Of a DNA stretch of 44,975 nt, positions 37,408 through 44,975 are shown piece by piece (position 1 is the first letter of the stretch; the number at the start of each line of letters is the position of its first letter). The notes under the pieces are model-generated. The model did no database searches. It was not told where the DNA came from and saw only the letters and a program-made list of their open reading frames with translations. The translations under genes and the position numbers were made by a program. This DNA is from Roseovarius marisflavi (lineage in GTDB: Bacteria > Pseudomonadota > Alphaproteobacteria > Rhodobacterales > Rhodobacteraceae): NCBI RefSeq assembly GCF_900142625.1, contig NZ_FRBN01000027.1, positions 1-44,975 of the forward strand, written 5' to 3'.

Positions 37408-39801
37408 TCAAAAGGGTGGTTCCGGATCGCCGTCTTTGGTTGGTGAGTAATCGTACCCAGGATCGATATCGCCCTGCCATTCTGAGACCTCGTTGGACCA
37501 TGGAATTTCCTGTCCGATGTAAACCTCGAACGAGCGGCGGCACTGATGCAAAGGTGGAAAACGGTACCGCATGGACCGTTTTGTGATTAGCTGTCCCATC
37601 GCGTCGCGCCCGATGATAAAATTCCCGCTTTGAACTTTGGCGACACCAGAAAACACCTTGCTGATTGTCCGCCCGAACAGCGTCTGTAGAGTGTACTGTG
37701 CACTCGGTTGAGATCGCTTCATGTCGTCATACATTGCAGAGATGGTTGTGATTCCTGGGCCGTTTCCAGGTGCATCTGGTTGAGGAAGATAACCGGCGTC
37801 TAGTACCTCATAGAGATACCGCTCGGTCGGCCCCTGCGCCTGTATGATTTGGTCGAAGAGCTCGGGCGTGCGAATAGTAACCTGAGGGTCGGGCCCGACG
37901 GAGATGTCACGCTGCAGGAGATCATGCATCATGGCTTCGTAGCCGCCAGAACGCATTTGAGCAGCGATGGAGCCAAAGTATGTACGATCCTCGCGGTGCG
38001 TATCAGCAACTTCGATCACTTGCCAGCGCCGGTCGCCTATATCCGCTGGTACGACTGACTTCTCGTTCGAGGTTACGATAAAGATCATGTGATTGTCGAG
38101 CCAGACAGGGTCCACGCCCTTCCGTTCAATCATGATCCGGGGCTCTGTGAGCATGGTCTTGATGACGCCTGCGTTTTTGCGATCACCGCCGAACATGGCT
38201 TCATCCACATAAACAAGACGCCGCGCCTCCAGGTGTTGGTTGAAGCGTCCACTCACGTGGTCATCCTTTGTGATCGACACGTAATGCGCGCCCCACAGGT
38301 GACCGTATGCGTTGGCCAGCACGCCCTTGCCAGTACCAGGAGCCCCCTTTAGCACAGGCGCAGTGCCAATGACCACGTCAGGCCGCTGCACTCCGAGTGC
38401 CATCCAGTTCATCATCCAAGCGTTATATTCCTCATTGCCGCCACAGATGTTGACCAGGATGTGGTGCTGAAGGCGGCTCCAGTCGCCTGGTTTTGGTTCT
38501 ACCGGAAATCCCTGCCACATGTTCCAACTGTTACCATTGTGGCCAGGAGGTTTGCCTGGGTCGAAAGCAACCTCATGGTAGTGGGCAGCGAGGTGATGAT
38601 CCAGCCAGTACGGCGCTTTGTAGCGCCAGCTGACATTTCCGTTTGCGTCTCTTTCCGGGAATTTCTCAGGTTTGAGGCGATCCAAAAAAGCGCCCTTGCC
38701 CAGGCAGGTCAGCACCTCCCCGCCCACGGGTTGCTTAACGATAATTCGCGTACTGGACCCATGAGTCCAGATGCCGAAGCGCGCATTCATATCTCGGACC
38801 ACAGCATTGCTCGGTCCGTTCCAGCCTCGCTGCTTCGCCGCATGAAAGATCGTCCCAATGGTCACATCGCCATTCGGGTTAAGGCTGTCCCACACCTCGC
38901 GGCATACGGCACTGCCCTCATACTTGGCGGACGTGCTCGACCATACATCCCAGATGTCAAATGCCTCGTCGCCAAAGCTGTATTTCAAGGCTAGGCTGAA
39001 AATGACCCACGTTTCGTAGTCATCGGCCTCCACGAACTTCAGCGCCGCTTTCACCTCTTCCTCATCGCCAGGCAGGACGTCGCCACCAACGGCATACGCC
39101 GTCTTTTGTGCGCGAATCAAACTAGGTGCCGGAGTGGATGATCTCTGGGGCGTATAGACCGAAGCAACGTCCGGGCATAACAGGTCCTCTAAGTCTGGCG
39201 GCATGAAATCAGGCCAGTCGAGGGGCTGGAGCGCCTCATCCAGCGGGACTGATTTCCGGCTATACGGAAGAGCTACGGCGTTGCCGTAGCTCCCCTCTTT
39301 GACGTGATCGTTCTTTGGAAAAACCTCGATTTCTGCCGCCTGAACGCCACCACCGCCATGTTTGAAGCCCTGCTCTTCTATCAGCTTGCGGAGGAACTGC
39401 TTCACCAATTTAGCAGGCTGCGGATCGCTCCAGATTAGCCAGATATGAAGGCCAGCCCCGCCACCGGAGCGACAGCATAATGGTTTGAAGCCGAGACGCT
39501 GGAGTTCCTGTATAATTGGTTGTGCGGCACCGACCATAGCATCCCAGCTAAGCGTCTTATCGTGATCGTCGAAGTCAAGAACGGCAGTGTACGTTTGATC
39601 GTCGAACACCGCATAACAGGCAATTGGTTGGGCACCGGTGAGGTGCCCAACAACTATTTCTGGTGTTACCGGTTCACCGACAAGGCGATACTTCTGTTTG
39701 CCCGTCTTCTGGTACGCGGCATACGCGTCTTGCCGGACTTTCGAAGCGATACCTGTAACAAGATCCAAACGGCGTTCGGTCAGATACTCTTTGTCAGACA
39801 T
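37408..39801 (-). CDS. Primase-helicase of a mobile element (AEP primase, PriCT-2, SF3-type helicase)
   Basis: A 797-residue replication protein. The N-terminal archaeo-eukaryotic primase domain has AVLDFDD (D76, D78) and GGGAGLHIWL (H119). A PriCT-2 helical domain spans about 250-328 (AADDY-like VEADDYETWVIFSLALK). The helicase part has Walker A GAPGTGKG (486-493), Walker B-like RRLVYVDEA, and VTSN of sensor 1. This is the architecture of primases in phages, satellites and integrative elements, used to start replication of the element. ATG 39801 has GGAGG five bases upstream and is preferred to GTG 39807. It overlaps the AlpA-like gene by eight bases. Confidence 0.88.
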   Translation of the reverse strand: MSDKEYLTERRLDLVTGIASKVRQDAYAAYQKTGKQKYRLVGEPVTPEIVVGHLTGAQPIACYAVFDDQTYTAVLDFDDHDKTLSWDAMVGAAQPIIQELQRLGFKPLCCRSGGGAGLHIWLIWSDPQPAKLVKQFLRKLIEEQGFKHGGGGVQAAEIEVFPKNDHVKEGSYGNAVALPYSRKSVPLDEALQPLDWPDFMPPDLEDLLCPDVASVYTPQRSSTPAPSLIRAQKTAYAVGGDVLPGDEEEVKAALKFVEADDYETWVIFSLALKYSFGDEAFDIWDVWSSTSAKYEGSAVCREVWDSLNPNGDVTIGTIFHAAKQRGWNGPSNAVVRDMNARFGIWTHGSSTRIIVKQPVGGEVLTCLGKGAFLDRLKPEKFPERDANGNVSWRYKAPYWLDHHLAAHYHEVAFDPGKPPGHNGNSWNMWQGFPVEPKPGDWSRLQHHILVNICGGNEEYNAWMMNWMALGVQRPDVVIGTAPVLKGAPGTGKGVLANAYGHLWGAHYVSITKDDHVSGRFNQHLEARRLVYVDEAMFGGDRKNAGVIKTMLTEPRIMIERKGVDPVWLDNHMIFIVTSNEKSVVPADIGDRRWQVIEVADTHREDRTYFGSIAAQMRSGGYEAMMHDLLQRDISVGPDPQVTIRTPELFDQIIQAQGPTERYLYEVLDAGYLPQPDAPGNGPGITTISAMYDDMKRSQPSAQYTLQTLFGRTISKVFSGVAKVQSGNFIIGRDAMGQLITKRSMRYRFPPLHQCRRSFEVYIGQEIPWSNEVSEWQGDIDPGYDYSPTKDGDPEPPF

Positions 39802-39997
39802 GATCACCTCCGGCGATGAAGGCGTCGAGGTCAGACAATTGGTAGCGAACTACCTTACTTCCGACTTTGCGAGATTTCGGACCTTTTTTCTGGCTACGCC
39901 ATTTTTCCAGCGTGCATGGTTGAAGGGAGAGGTAAGCCGCAGCTTCTTTGGTGGTCAGCAGGGGATCTGCTGAGCCGGGATGATGTGGGGAGTGCAT
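39794..39997 (-). CDS. AlpA/excisionase-like helix-turn-helix protein
   Basis: A 67-residue MerR-like winged HTH: LLTTKEAAAYLSLQPCTLEKWRSQ, then KVGSKVVRYQLSDLDAFI. Proteins of this type regulate integrase genes or act as recombination directionality factors. The start at ATG 39997 is chosen for AAGGA seven bases upstream; the frame is open to 40048. It lies between the integrase and the primase, in the usual place for AlpA in P4-like satellites. Confidence 0.88.
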   Translation of the reverse strand: MHSPHHPGSADPLLTTKEAAAYLSLQPCTLEKWRSQKKGPKSRKVGSKVVRYQLSDLDAFIAGGDHV

Positions 39998-40048
39998 GGC
40001 ACAGTCCTTTTGCATCGAACTGCGGGGATTGAGAGTGCCACGACCCAA

Positions 40049-40275
40049 AGCCCCGCCAATAAGGATGAAAAATTCTCGGCGATCGATGCTACGCCCCAGA
40101 AGTTTAGCTCGATCTACAAGGACCGGCCATTTGACTTCCCCGTTGCGACTACGGCCTTAAACCGCCCCACGGTTGCGAAACCGCTTTTGGGTAGATTCTT
40201 TTCGCAGCTTCACAATATGCAAAACCCGTTACCAGGTCAACCTTCTGTTTTATATGACAAAAGCCAACTCCAAAG
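40049..40275. other. Gap between integrase and AlpA-like genes
   Basis: About 230 bases without a convincing gene. By position it should contain the promoter of the AlpA-like–primase operon; no clear hexamers were identified. No repeated iteron-like origin was seen. Confidence 0.4.
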
Positions 40276-41469
40276 TCAGCCTGCCTTACGTGCTGCCTGT
40301 TCTGTGCCTGCTGCGACATTCTTGAGTATCTTTGCCGCGACCAGCGATACCGGCCCGCGCAAGCGTTCCAGATTGCTGACAATATAACCGGCGGTCACGT
40401 CACCGGACAGCCGGTGGTTCAACAGCCGTTTCAGGGCGTAGTGGGGAACATCCAGGCTTTCGGCGATGGTGATGAAGGTCCGGCGCAAATCATGCAGGGT
40501 GAACTTTACACCGCTGCGTTCCGTTACCCGCGCCGTGAACTTTTTGGTTTCCACGATATGACCTTTGCGGCCTACGCCTGGAAACACCCAAGGCGATGCA
40601 CCTACTTGTTGCTTATGACGTTCATGCAGCAAGGTCACCAAATAGTCGGACAACGGCAGGTCTAGTGGATCACCGTTCTTGGTCTTTGGGATATGCAGCG
40701 CCCTTTCGGTCAGGTTGATTTGTTCCCATCGCAAGGTGGCGATTTCATTGCGGCGCATTCCAGTGAACAGGGCGATCAGAAGGAAGTCGCGTGAATAGTC
40801 CGGCTCCTCCATGACTGCTGCCCACCATGCTGGCAGGTCATGTGCGGCCACAGCGCTACGGCGTCGGCGCTCAGGATACCAGGCACGTGCTTGGGTTAGG
40901 ATATTGACTGGGTTGGGCGGGAACTCATCATGCGCAGCGGCTGTCACATTATATACCGACCGAAAATGGCGCATCACATTGTTAGCCGTAACCTCGCCGT
41001 TTGCCTTACCGATGCGCTGGTGACGCTTGAGGACCATCTGGCGGCTAATGGAAGTGACGGGCGTTCGCCGCCAATCTTTAAGATACAGGTCGACCGTCCG
41101 TTGATAGCGATCACGCGTATTGTCAGCGATGGTGGTCCGTGTTGCGAAGAACTGATCAAACGCCTGACCGACGGTCATGCTCTCTTGCGCAACGCGGCGT
41201 TTTTCCGCGTTTGGATCGACGCCCGTTGCCATGTCGTTGAGAATACCGAGGGCCCGTTTGCGGGCTGCTTCGACACCGAAGACGTCGGCTCGGCCAATTG
41301 AGACGCGACGCGTCCGGTTCTGCACCTGCCCTTCGGCGAAGTAGACCTTGGACTGTGCACCCGCGCGCAGACCAAAACCCCGCAAAATCTCGTCGCGGTA
41401 TAGAACTTGGCCCTTATCAGGGTGGGGCAGCGCATCAATCACGCGCTTGGTGAAACGAAATGTTGGCAT
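40276..41469 (-). CDS. int: Tyrosine-type site-specific integrase
   Basis: A 397-residue integrase of the P4-like type. It has the N-terminal arm-binding DUF4102-type domain (FTKRVIDALPHPDKGQVL), a core-binding SAM-like domain (about 98-190), and the catalytic domain with R239 (FTGMRRNEI), H326 and R329 (LHDLRR), H352 (LLNHR) and Y362. All five key residues are present. The ATG has GGAGG nine bases upstream. It would insert the element, often into a tRNA gene; tRNA-Thr at 27077 is the candidate target in this window. No second copy of the tRNA 3' end was found near it. Confidence 0.95.
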   Translation of the reverse strand: MPTFRFTKRVIDALPHPDKGQVLYRDEILRGFGLRAGAQSKVYFAEGQVQNRTRRVSIGRADVFGVEAARKRALGILNDMATGVDPNAEKRRVAQESMTVGQAFDQFFATRTTIADNTRDRYQRTVDLYLKDWRRTPVTSISRQMVLKRHQRIGKANGEVTANNVMRHFRSVYNVTAAAHDEFPPNPVNILTQARAWYPERRRRSAVAAHDLPAWWAAVMEEPDYSRDFLLIALFTGMRRNEIATLRWEQINLTERALHIPKTKNGDPLDLPLSDYLVTLLHERHKQQVGASPWVFPGVGRKGHIVETKKFTARVTERSGVKFTLHDLRRTFITIAESLDVPHYALKRLLNHRLSGDVTAGYIVSNLERLRGPVSLVAAKILKNVAAGTEQAARKAG

Positions 41470-41699
41470 GTGAGACCTCCTGTAGCCTCAACTCAACTTA
41501 ACCGCAAATTCTCGAAAAAGCAATCATTATCAGAGACTTATCAGGCTTGGTGCGGCATGGTCCTACGTGCGCGGGCGCGAGCCAGCATCAGCGGGATCAC
41601 CGGCTAAAGAGATAAAATTCGCGACCCTCCGGTGTCGTGGGACTCTTAGCTGTTTCCGTGGCTGAGTTGCGAAAGGGTCCAAATGGTTCGCCAGAAGGG

Positions 41700-41756
41700 G
41701 TGGACCGGGAGAGGCCTGGCCCGCTGCCATGCCAAACCCCGTGCTGGGGGTGGGGT
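41700..41756 (+). repeat. Imperfect 57-base direct repeat, copy 1
   Basis: Begins GTGGACCGGGA and ends TGGGGGTGGGGT. It is related to the segment of the same length at 43523-43579, with identical first 11 bases, shared GCCATG and CCGTGC in the middle, and a near-identical G-rich end. The two copies bracket a two-gene module. ACCCC(GTGCT)GGGGGT can form a hairpin. Confidence 0.6.
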
Positions 41757-41766
41757 CACATGCCAA

Positions 41767-42147
41767 CTAGAAAGCTTTGCCGGTGTTGGTCAGCAGCAAG
41801 TAGCCAATACTGTTGTGGTTTGGCTCATCGAAGTGCTTTGACACAATCTCCCAAAGTGTTGGCATAACTTTCCCTAGCTGTGTACGTCGCGAGCGGAGGA
41901 TGACGATCACTTTGTCTCCAACAGCCGAGTTCTCTGCCGCCACCTGGTAGCCACCTCGATTTTCGATTGGAACGTAGGCGCGGGCTTGGCCCAGCATAAT
42001 TTTGTCGTCCCAGACTGAGCAAACTACTAGTCCGTCCTTGCCGGACCTGTGCCCCCAATAGCCCCTGGCGTTTCCTGGGACATCCTCGACGCCAGCAGCC
42101 TCGAAGGCTTTGGTCCAGGGTAAGAATTCTGACCTAGGTTTTGCCAA
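41767..42147 (-). CDS. Hypothetical protein in the repeat-bracketed module
   Basis: A 126-residue protein that I do not recognise. It is predicted to be soluble, with no membrane segment; features are GYWGHRSGKDGLVVCSVWDD and the strand-like GDKVIVILRSRR. The frame starts at TTG 42147, with GAGG about ten bases upstream, so the start is uncertain. It follows the nuclease gene by 75 bases on the same strand, which suggests a two-gene unit. The position next to an integrase and a nuclease is compatible with a defence role, but nothing in the sequence proves one. Confidence 0.6.
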   Translation of the reverse strand: MAKPRSEFLPWTKAFEAAGVEDVPGNARGYWGHRSGKDGLVVCSVWDDKIMLGQARAYVPIENRGGYQVAAENSAVGDKVIVILRSRRTQLGKVMPTLWEIVSKHFDEPNHNSIGYLLLTNTGKAF

Positions 42148-42221
42148 AGTAATTGAGCCTCAGATGTTCGGGTCGGTGTGTTGAACCAAATAGATCGGTT
42201 GGACGAGTGCAATTCCGTTAA

Positions 42222-43373
42222 TCAGATGCCGCCGCCTGGTTTCATACGCGACGCGAGCTGACGAACTTGCTCAGAAAAAACCTCGTCCATCTTTTTGTAA
42301 TGATCGATTAACCAGGCAATCATGTCTGACCAATTCTCTTTACTGTATCCTTGGACAGGCGTCTTGCAGACTATCATGCTGACCTTCCTATCATCCATCC
42401 TTCGCCATTCCAGTTCGCAACCAAACGCTTCTTCATATTTTTCTCTTTTCTCGACCAGGCGATCGAAAAGCCACTTGTTCTCATCCGGATTGGAGCGATT
42501 GAGCTGAAATTCCACCCGAATTTCGTGGCGCAGAAAGATGAGTGTCAGGGTGCAACCTGAGACACCAATACTGGAATTAATCCAATTGTCTCTTGACGGT
42601 GAGATATTTTGCCATCGTTCAAGACCGGCGCTGCGGAGTGCCTCCAGCGCTTGATCCCAGTACTCGAGGCGCATTTGATGGCTCCATCGCTGAGCTCCCT
42701 TCGCAGATTTCTCCTCACTGTCTTTCTCTGCCATTCGGATCATGTAATCCGCGGCCTCGGGTGTCGGGATGACTTGTTGGAGATCAATGAAAAGCTCTTC
42801 TCCGAACTTGTAGGGCACCACCTTAATGCAGCGCGCATCTATCTGGTGATCGCGTAGCCATAGCACGGTGGCAGTAACCTCGCGCCTGAAATTCGCGGCT
42901 ATGAAAACGATCCGTTGGTTGGTGCCGTCGTTTAAGACCACCTCATCCAAGGCATCTTCGCCAAGAAATTCGCATATCCTGACTGCTGCATCGCCGCCGC
43001 CGTTGCGATCGAGATACTGCTGGAAGATCGCCACGATCTCGGCCTTCTTGAGGCTCGAGCAGTAGGCAGCGTACTTGAGTGCCTGCCAAACAACATCCCG
43101 GCCAGAGTCGTCAAGTTTGTTTTCAATGACAACAAGCTGCCCGCTACGGTCCAGTGCCAGCAGATCAAGTCTTTCTCGGGTGCCATCGAAGCCGTCGAAT
43201 TCCTTCTGGATTATAAGGAGACTATCTTGTCCCTCGCTCATTGCCTCGCAAAGAGCATCTGGCATAGCTGCGAGCCATTCCTGTAGGTGTTCCCGCTCTC
43301 TAAAGCCTACTTCCGCGAATGTTGTGCGTTCTAGCTTGCTTAGGCGGTTGGAGGAACGGTCAATTTGAAACAT
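42222..43373 (-). CDS. DUF4268-type protein with predicted PD-(D/E)XK nuclease domain
   Basis: A 383-residue protein starting at ATG 43373 (the frame is open to 43448, but the extra residues look random). Residues 60-125 contain RLDLLALDRSGQLVVIENK, in which D70 and E84/K86 form the catalytic pattern of PD-(D/E)XK nucleases such as NucS and RecB-like domains. The C-terminal part (about 230-370) resembles DUF4268: WINSSIGVSG, then FQLNRSNPDENKWLFDRL. Such proteins are frequent in defence islands. DNA cleavage is predicted, not shown. Confidence 0.78.
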   Translation of the reverse strand: MFQIDRSSNRLSKLERTTFAEVGFREREHLQEWLAAMPDALCEAMSEGQDSLLIIQKEFDGFDGTRERLDLLALDRSGQLVVIENKLDDSGRDVVWQALKYAAYCSSLKKAEIVAIFQQYLDRNGGGDAAVRICEFLGEDALDEVVLNDGTNQRIVFIAANFRREVTATVLWLRDHQIDARCIKVVPYKFGEELFIDLQQVIPTPEAADYMIRMAEKDSEEKSAKGAQRWSHQMRLEYWDQALEALRSAGLERWQNISPSRDNWINSSIGVSGCTLTLIFLRHEIRVEFQLNRSNPDENKWLFDRLVEKREKYEEAFGCELEWRRMDDRKVSMIVCKTPVQGYSKENWSDMIAWLIDHYKKMDEVFSEQVRQLASRMKPGGGI

Positions 43374-43826
43374 AGGTTTTCTACTCGGTCTTTTGCGGTT
43401 CCAAACCGTCATACATGAACGTGTCACTCTGATGGCAAGGACCGTCATTGTTGATTTTTTGGTCTAATTCAGCACACCTTAACGAGCTCTCCCCCTTTGG
43501 CCAAGATTGCTCTCAAGAGAGCGTGGACCGGGAACGCGCGGGCTGCCCAATGCCATGAAAGCCGTGCATGGGGTGGGGTGTACTCGGGTTTGCAGTGTTT
43601 ACCGGGTTTGGTGCAGCCAACGCACCACGCAGCAAGGGGTTAACATAAGGGCGCTTACGCGTCTGACGGAGCCGGGACGGCACCGGCATATAAGCCGGAG
43701 ATTACAGCTCGAACTGTTGCCACGCCGACTCGACGGTTACACTTATTACATTTGTTTCTGTTATTACGCTTGCGTTGGTGAAGCAAGAAACCATATATAG
43801 TAGGTGGCACAGGAGGACACATTGGC
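43374..43826. other. Intergenic region before the toxin–antitoxin operon
   Basis: Contains the second 57-base repeat (43523-43579) and an AT-rich stretch with long T-rich runs (about 43735-43800) that probably holds the antitoxin promoter. The ORF that could be read at 43507-43800 is not credible: it runs across the repeat and has no ribosome site. Confidence 0.45.
43523..43579 (+). repeat. Imperfect 57-base direct repeat, copy 2
   Basis: Begins GTGGACCGGGA and ends CATGGGGTGGGGT. It is a diverged copy of 41700-41756. CCATG and CATGG in this copy can pair as a small hairpin, flanked by CCC and GGG. Confidence 0.6.
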
Positions 43827-44300
43827 ATGACAGCGACAGAAGCAGACGTCGCCCCGAACGAAGTTCAGGGGCTAAAAGACCGACTCCCGACCGCTGCAGA
43901 GATTGACAGCGCGGCGCACGCCGCGACGGCCATCGCGGTTGCAATGGAACTCGACGGAGGCTTGAAGATCTCCGGCGAGAACGGAGACGCTGTGCACATT
44001 GCTCCTGCGGTCGGTGAGCTGATTATTGAGCTGCTAGGCCATGTAAGCGCAGGAAACATGGTTACACTCGTTCCGGTCAGCGCAATGCTTACGACCCAGC
44101 AAGCTGCTGACATTATGAACGTTTCTCGCCCCCATCTGACAAAACTTCTCAAGCAGGGTGAAATTCAGTTTGAGGAGGTCGGAAAGCACCGAAGGGTGCC
44201 GCTTCGAGCGTTGATGGAATACCGGGAAGACAAAGCGAGGCGACAAGAAGAAGCCATGCAAAAACTCTCTCGCCTTGGCCAGGAGTATGACCGGGCGTGA
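43827..44300 (+). CDS. Antitoxin with C-terminal excisionase-type HTH
   Basis: A 157-residue protein. Residues about 88-135 form a MerR/excisionase-like HTH (LTTQQAADIMNVSRPHLTKLL, then VGKHRRVPLRALMEY). The N-terminal 85 residues are a separate domain with no motif I recognise. It is followed, with a four-base overlap, by a PIN-domain gene, the arrangement of type II toxin–antitoxin pairs in which the first gene binds DNA and represses the operon. AGGAGG lies 11 bases before the ATG. Confidence 0.85.
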   Translation: MTATEADVAPNEVQGLKDRLPTAAEIDSAAHAATAIAVAMELDGGLKISGENGDAVHIAPAVGELIIELLGHVSAGNMVTLVPVSAMLTTQQAADIMNVSRPHLTKLLKQGEIQFEEVGKHRRVPLRALMEYREDKARRQEEAMQKLSRLGQEYDRA

Positions 44301-44875
44301 GCCATATCGCTAACCCATTTGTCATCTTGCTCGACGCGAACGTGATGTATCCGTTCCGAACGCGGGATGTACTCTTCACGTTCGCACAGCAGGGCCTTTT
44401 CCGGGCGCGGTTCACAGAACAGATCATTGATGAATGGACACGGAGTCTGATCCGAAACAAACCTGATTTGGCGGAGAGCGTGAAGGAACAAGCTGCAGCA
44501 GTCCGCGACGTCTTCCAAGAGTGCTTCGTGACAGGTTATGAACCGTTGATCGAAGGATTTGTGCTGCCAGACCCGGACGACAGGCATGTTCTTGCGGCAG
44601 CCATCAAATGCTCCGCGCAGATTATTGTGACAGAGAACCTTAAGGATTTCCCGTCCGAGATTCTAGATGAGCACGACATTGAAGCTTTGGGGGCTGACGA
44701 TGTACTGGCCAACACCTTCGATCTGTTTCCGATTGACGGCGCACGAGCACTGCGGACAGTTAGAAAGCGATACGGGAACCCGCCGTTTACTCCCTCGGAG
44801 TTTCTGCTCGATCTCACAAAATCCGGGATGCCAAAGCTTGCGGCGATGGCGCGATCGTCCATCGAGTACCTTTGA
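44297..44875 (+). CDS. PIN-domain ribonuclease toxin
   Basis: A 192-residue PIN-domain protein (VapC-like superfamily, PIN_3 group). Acidic catalytic residues are visible in LLDANVMYP (first D), the E of FTEQIIDEW, and LPDPDDRHVLAAAI, followed by IIVTENLKDFP. These proteins cleave RNA and are inhibited by the upstream antitoxin. The start is GTG 44297, overlapping the antitoxin stop as GTGA. It is longer than classical VapC (about 130 residues), with an extra C-terminal helical part after residue 130. Confidence 0.87.
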   Translation: MSHIANPFVILLDANVMYPFRTRDVLFTFAQQGLFRARFTEQIIDEWTRSLIRNKPDLAESVKEQAAAVRDVFQECFVTGYEPLIEGFVLPDPDDRHVLAAAIKCSAQIIVTENLKDFPSEILDEHDIEALGADDVLANTFDLFPIDGARALRTVRKRYGNPPFTPSEFLLDLTKSGMPKLAAMARSSIEYL

Positions 44876-44975
44876 GTCGCGTAAGCGGTGCGCCGCTCCC
44901 ACACTTACGGCATGACGCCTGATCTGCGATTCAGAGGCTTCTTTGATTTGTGGGGAGTTTCTCGATGGTAGCTAC

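Noticed and set aside
41470..41699. Right attachment site carrying the 3' half of tRNA-Thr next to the integrase
   Set aside because: Compared by eye, only short partial matches (for example AGCGGG followed by a few bases) are present, too weak to call an attachment site.
43507..43800. A 97-codon open frame upstream of the antitoxin
   Set aside because: It crosses the 57-base repeat, has no ribosome site, and its predicted protein has no recognisable features.
1..44975. CRISPR arrays and insertion sequences
   Set aside because: No regularly spaced repeats and no transposase genes were seen in either strand.

Overview
The window comes from a high-GC alphaproteobacterium, most likely a Rhodobacteraceae (Roseobacter-group) chromosome. 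This rests on the hemD–Mic60–hemY arrangement, DUF2853 and EVE-domain genes, a Methylobacterium FDH1-like two-subunit formate dehydrogenase, frequent GTG/TTG starts with strong Shine-Dalgarno sites, and overall codon use. No 16S gene is present, so genus is not claimed.

Positions 1-26905 look like ordinary chromosome. A formate dehydrogenase operon (NuoE/NuoF-fused beta subunit, then Mo/W alpha subunit) lies on the minus strand behind a LysR regulator. A divergent plus-strand operon encodes a succinyl-CoA-ligase-like pair and a zeta-crystallin-type quinone reductase. The fdh and ligase promoters share the palindrome GTGGTATACCAC or a near copy. Then come pckA, and a surface-polysaccharide group (ABC-2 permease, cysQ, kdsB-like, galU, galE, glycosyltransferase, with FkbM methyltransferase nearby), ahcY, DUF2853, a minus-strand tsaD–gpsA–yciI–EVE operon, and a divergent hemD–Mic60–hemY operon.

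At 26951-27152 there is a truncated 5' half of tRNA-Thr(CGT) followed about 90 bases later by a complete tRNA-Thr(CGT). From here base composition falls and accessory genes begin, so this is read as the left edge of a genomic island that continues to or beyond the right end of the window.

The island starts with an orphan Phd-type antitoxin, then a tightly coupled defence operon: hsdM, hsdS, a Septu PtuA-like ATPase, a PtuB-like HNH nuclease, hsdR, and an exonuclease I gene. Each gene overlaps the next by the 4 bases ATGA or GTGA. The exonuclease I gene carries a one-base frameshift that separates its first catalytic motif from the rest. A convergent minus-strand module follows (tyrosine integrase, AlpA-like regulator, primase-helicase), the core of a phage satellite or integrative element. 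Beyond the integrase, two diverged 57-base direct repeats bracket a predicted PD-(D/E)XK nuclease (DUF4268) and a protein of unknown function. The window ends in an HTH antitoxin/PIN toxin pair.

The most notable system is the composite type I restriction–Septu–exonuclease operon. Its fixed overlaps suggest that the ATPase/HNH pair and the restriction enzyme are made together, and may act together or as layered defences.
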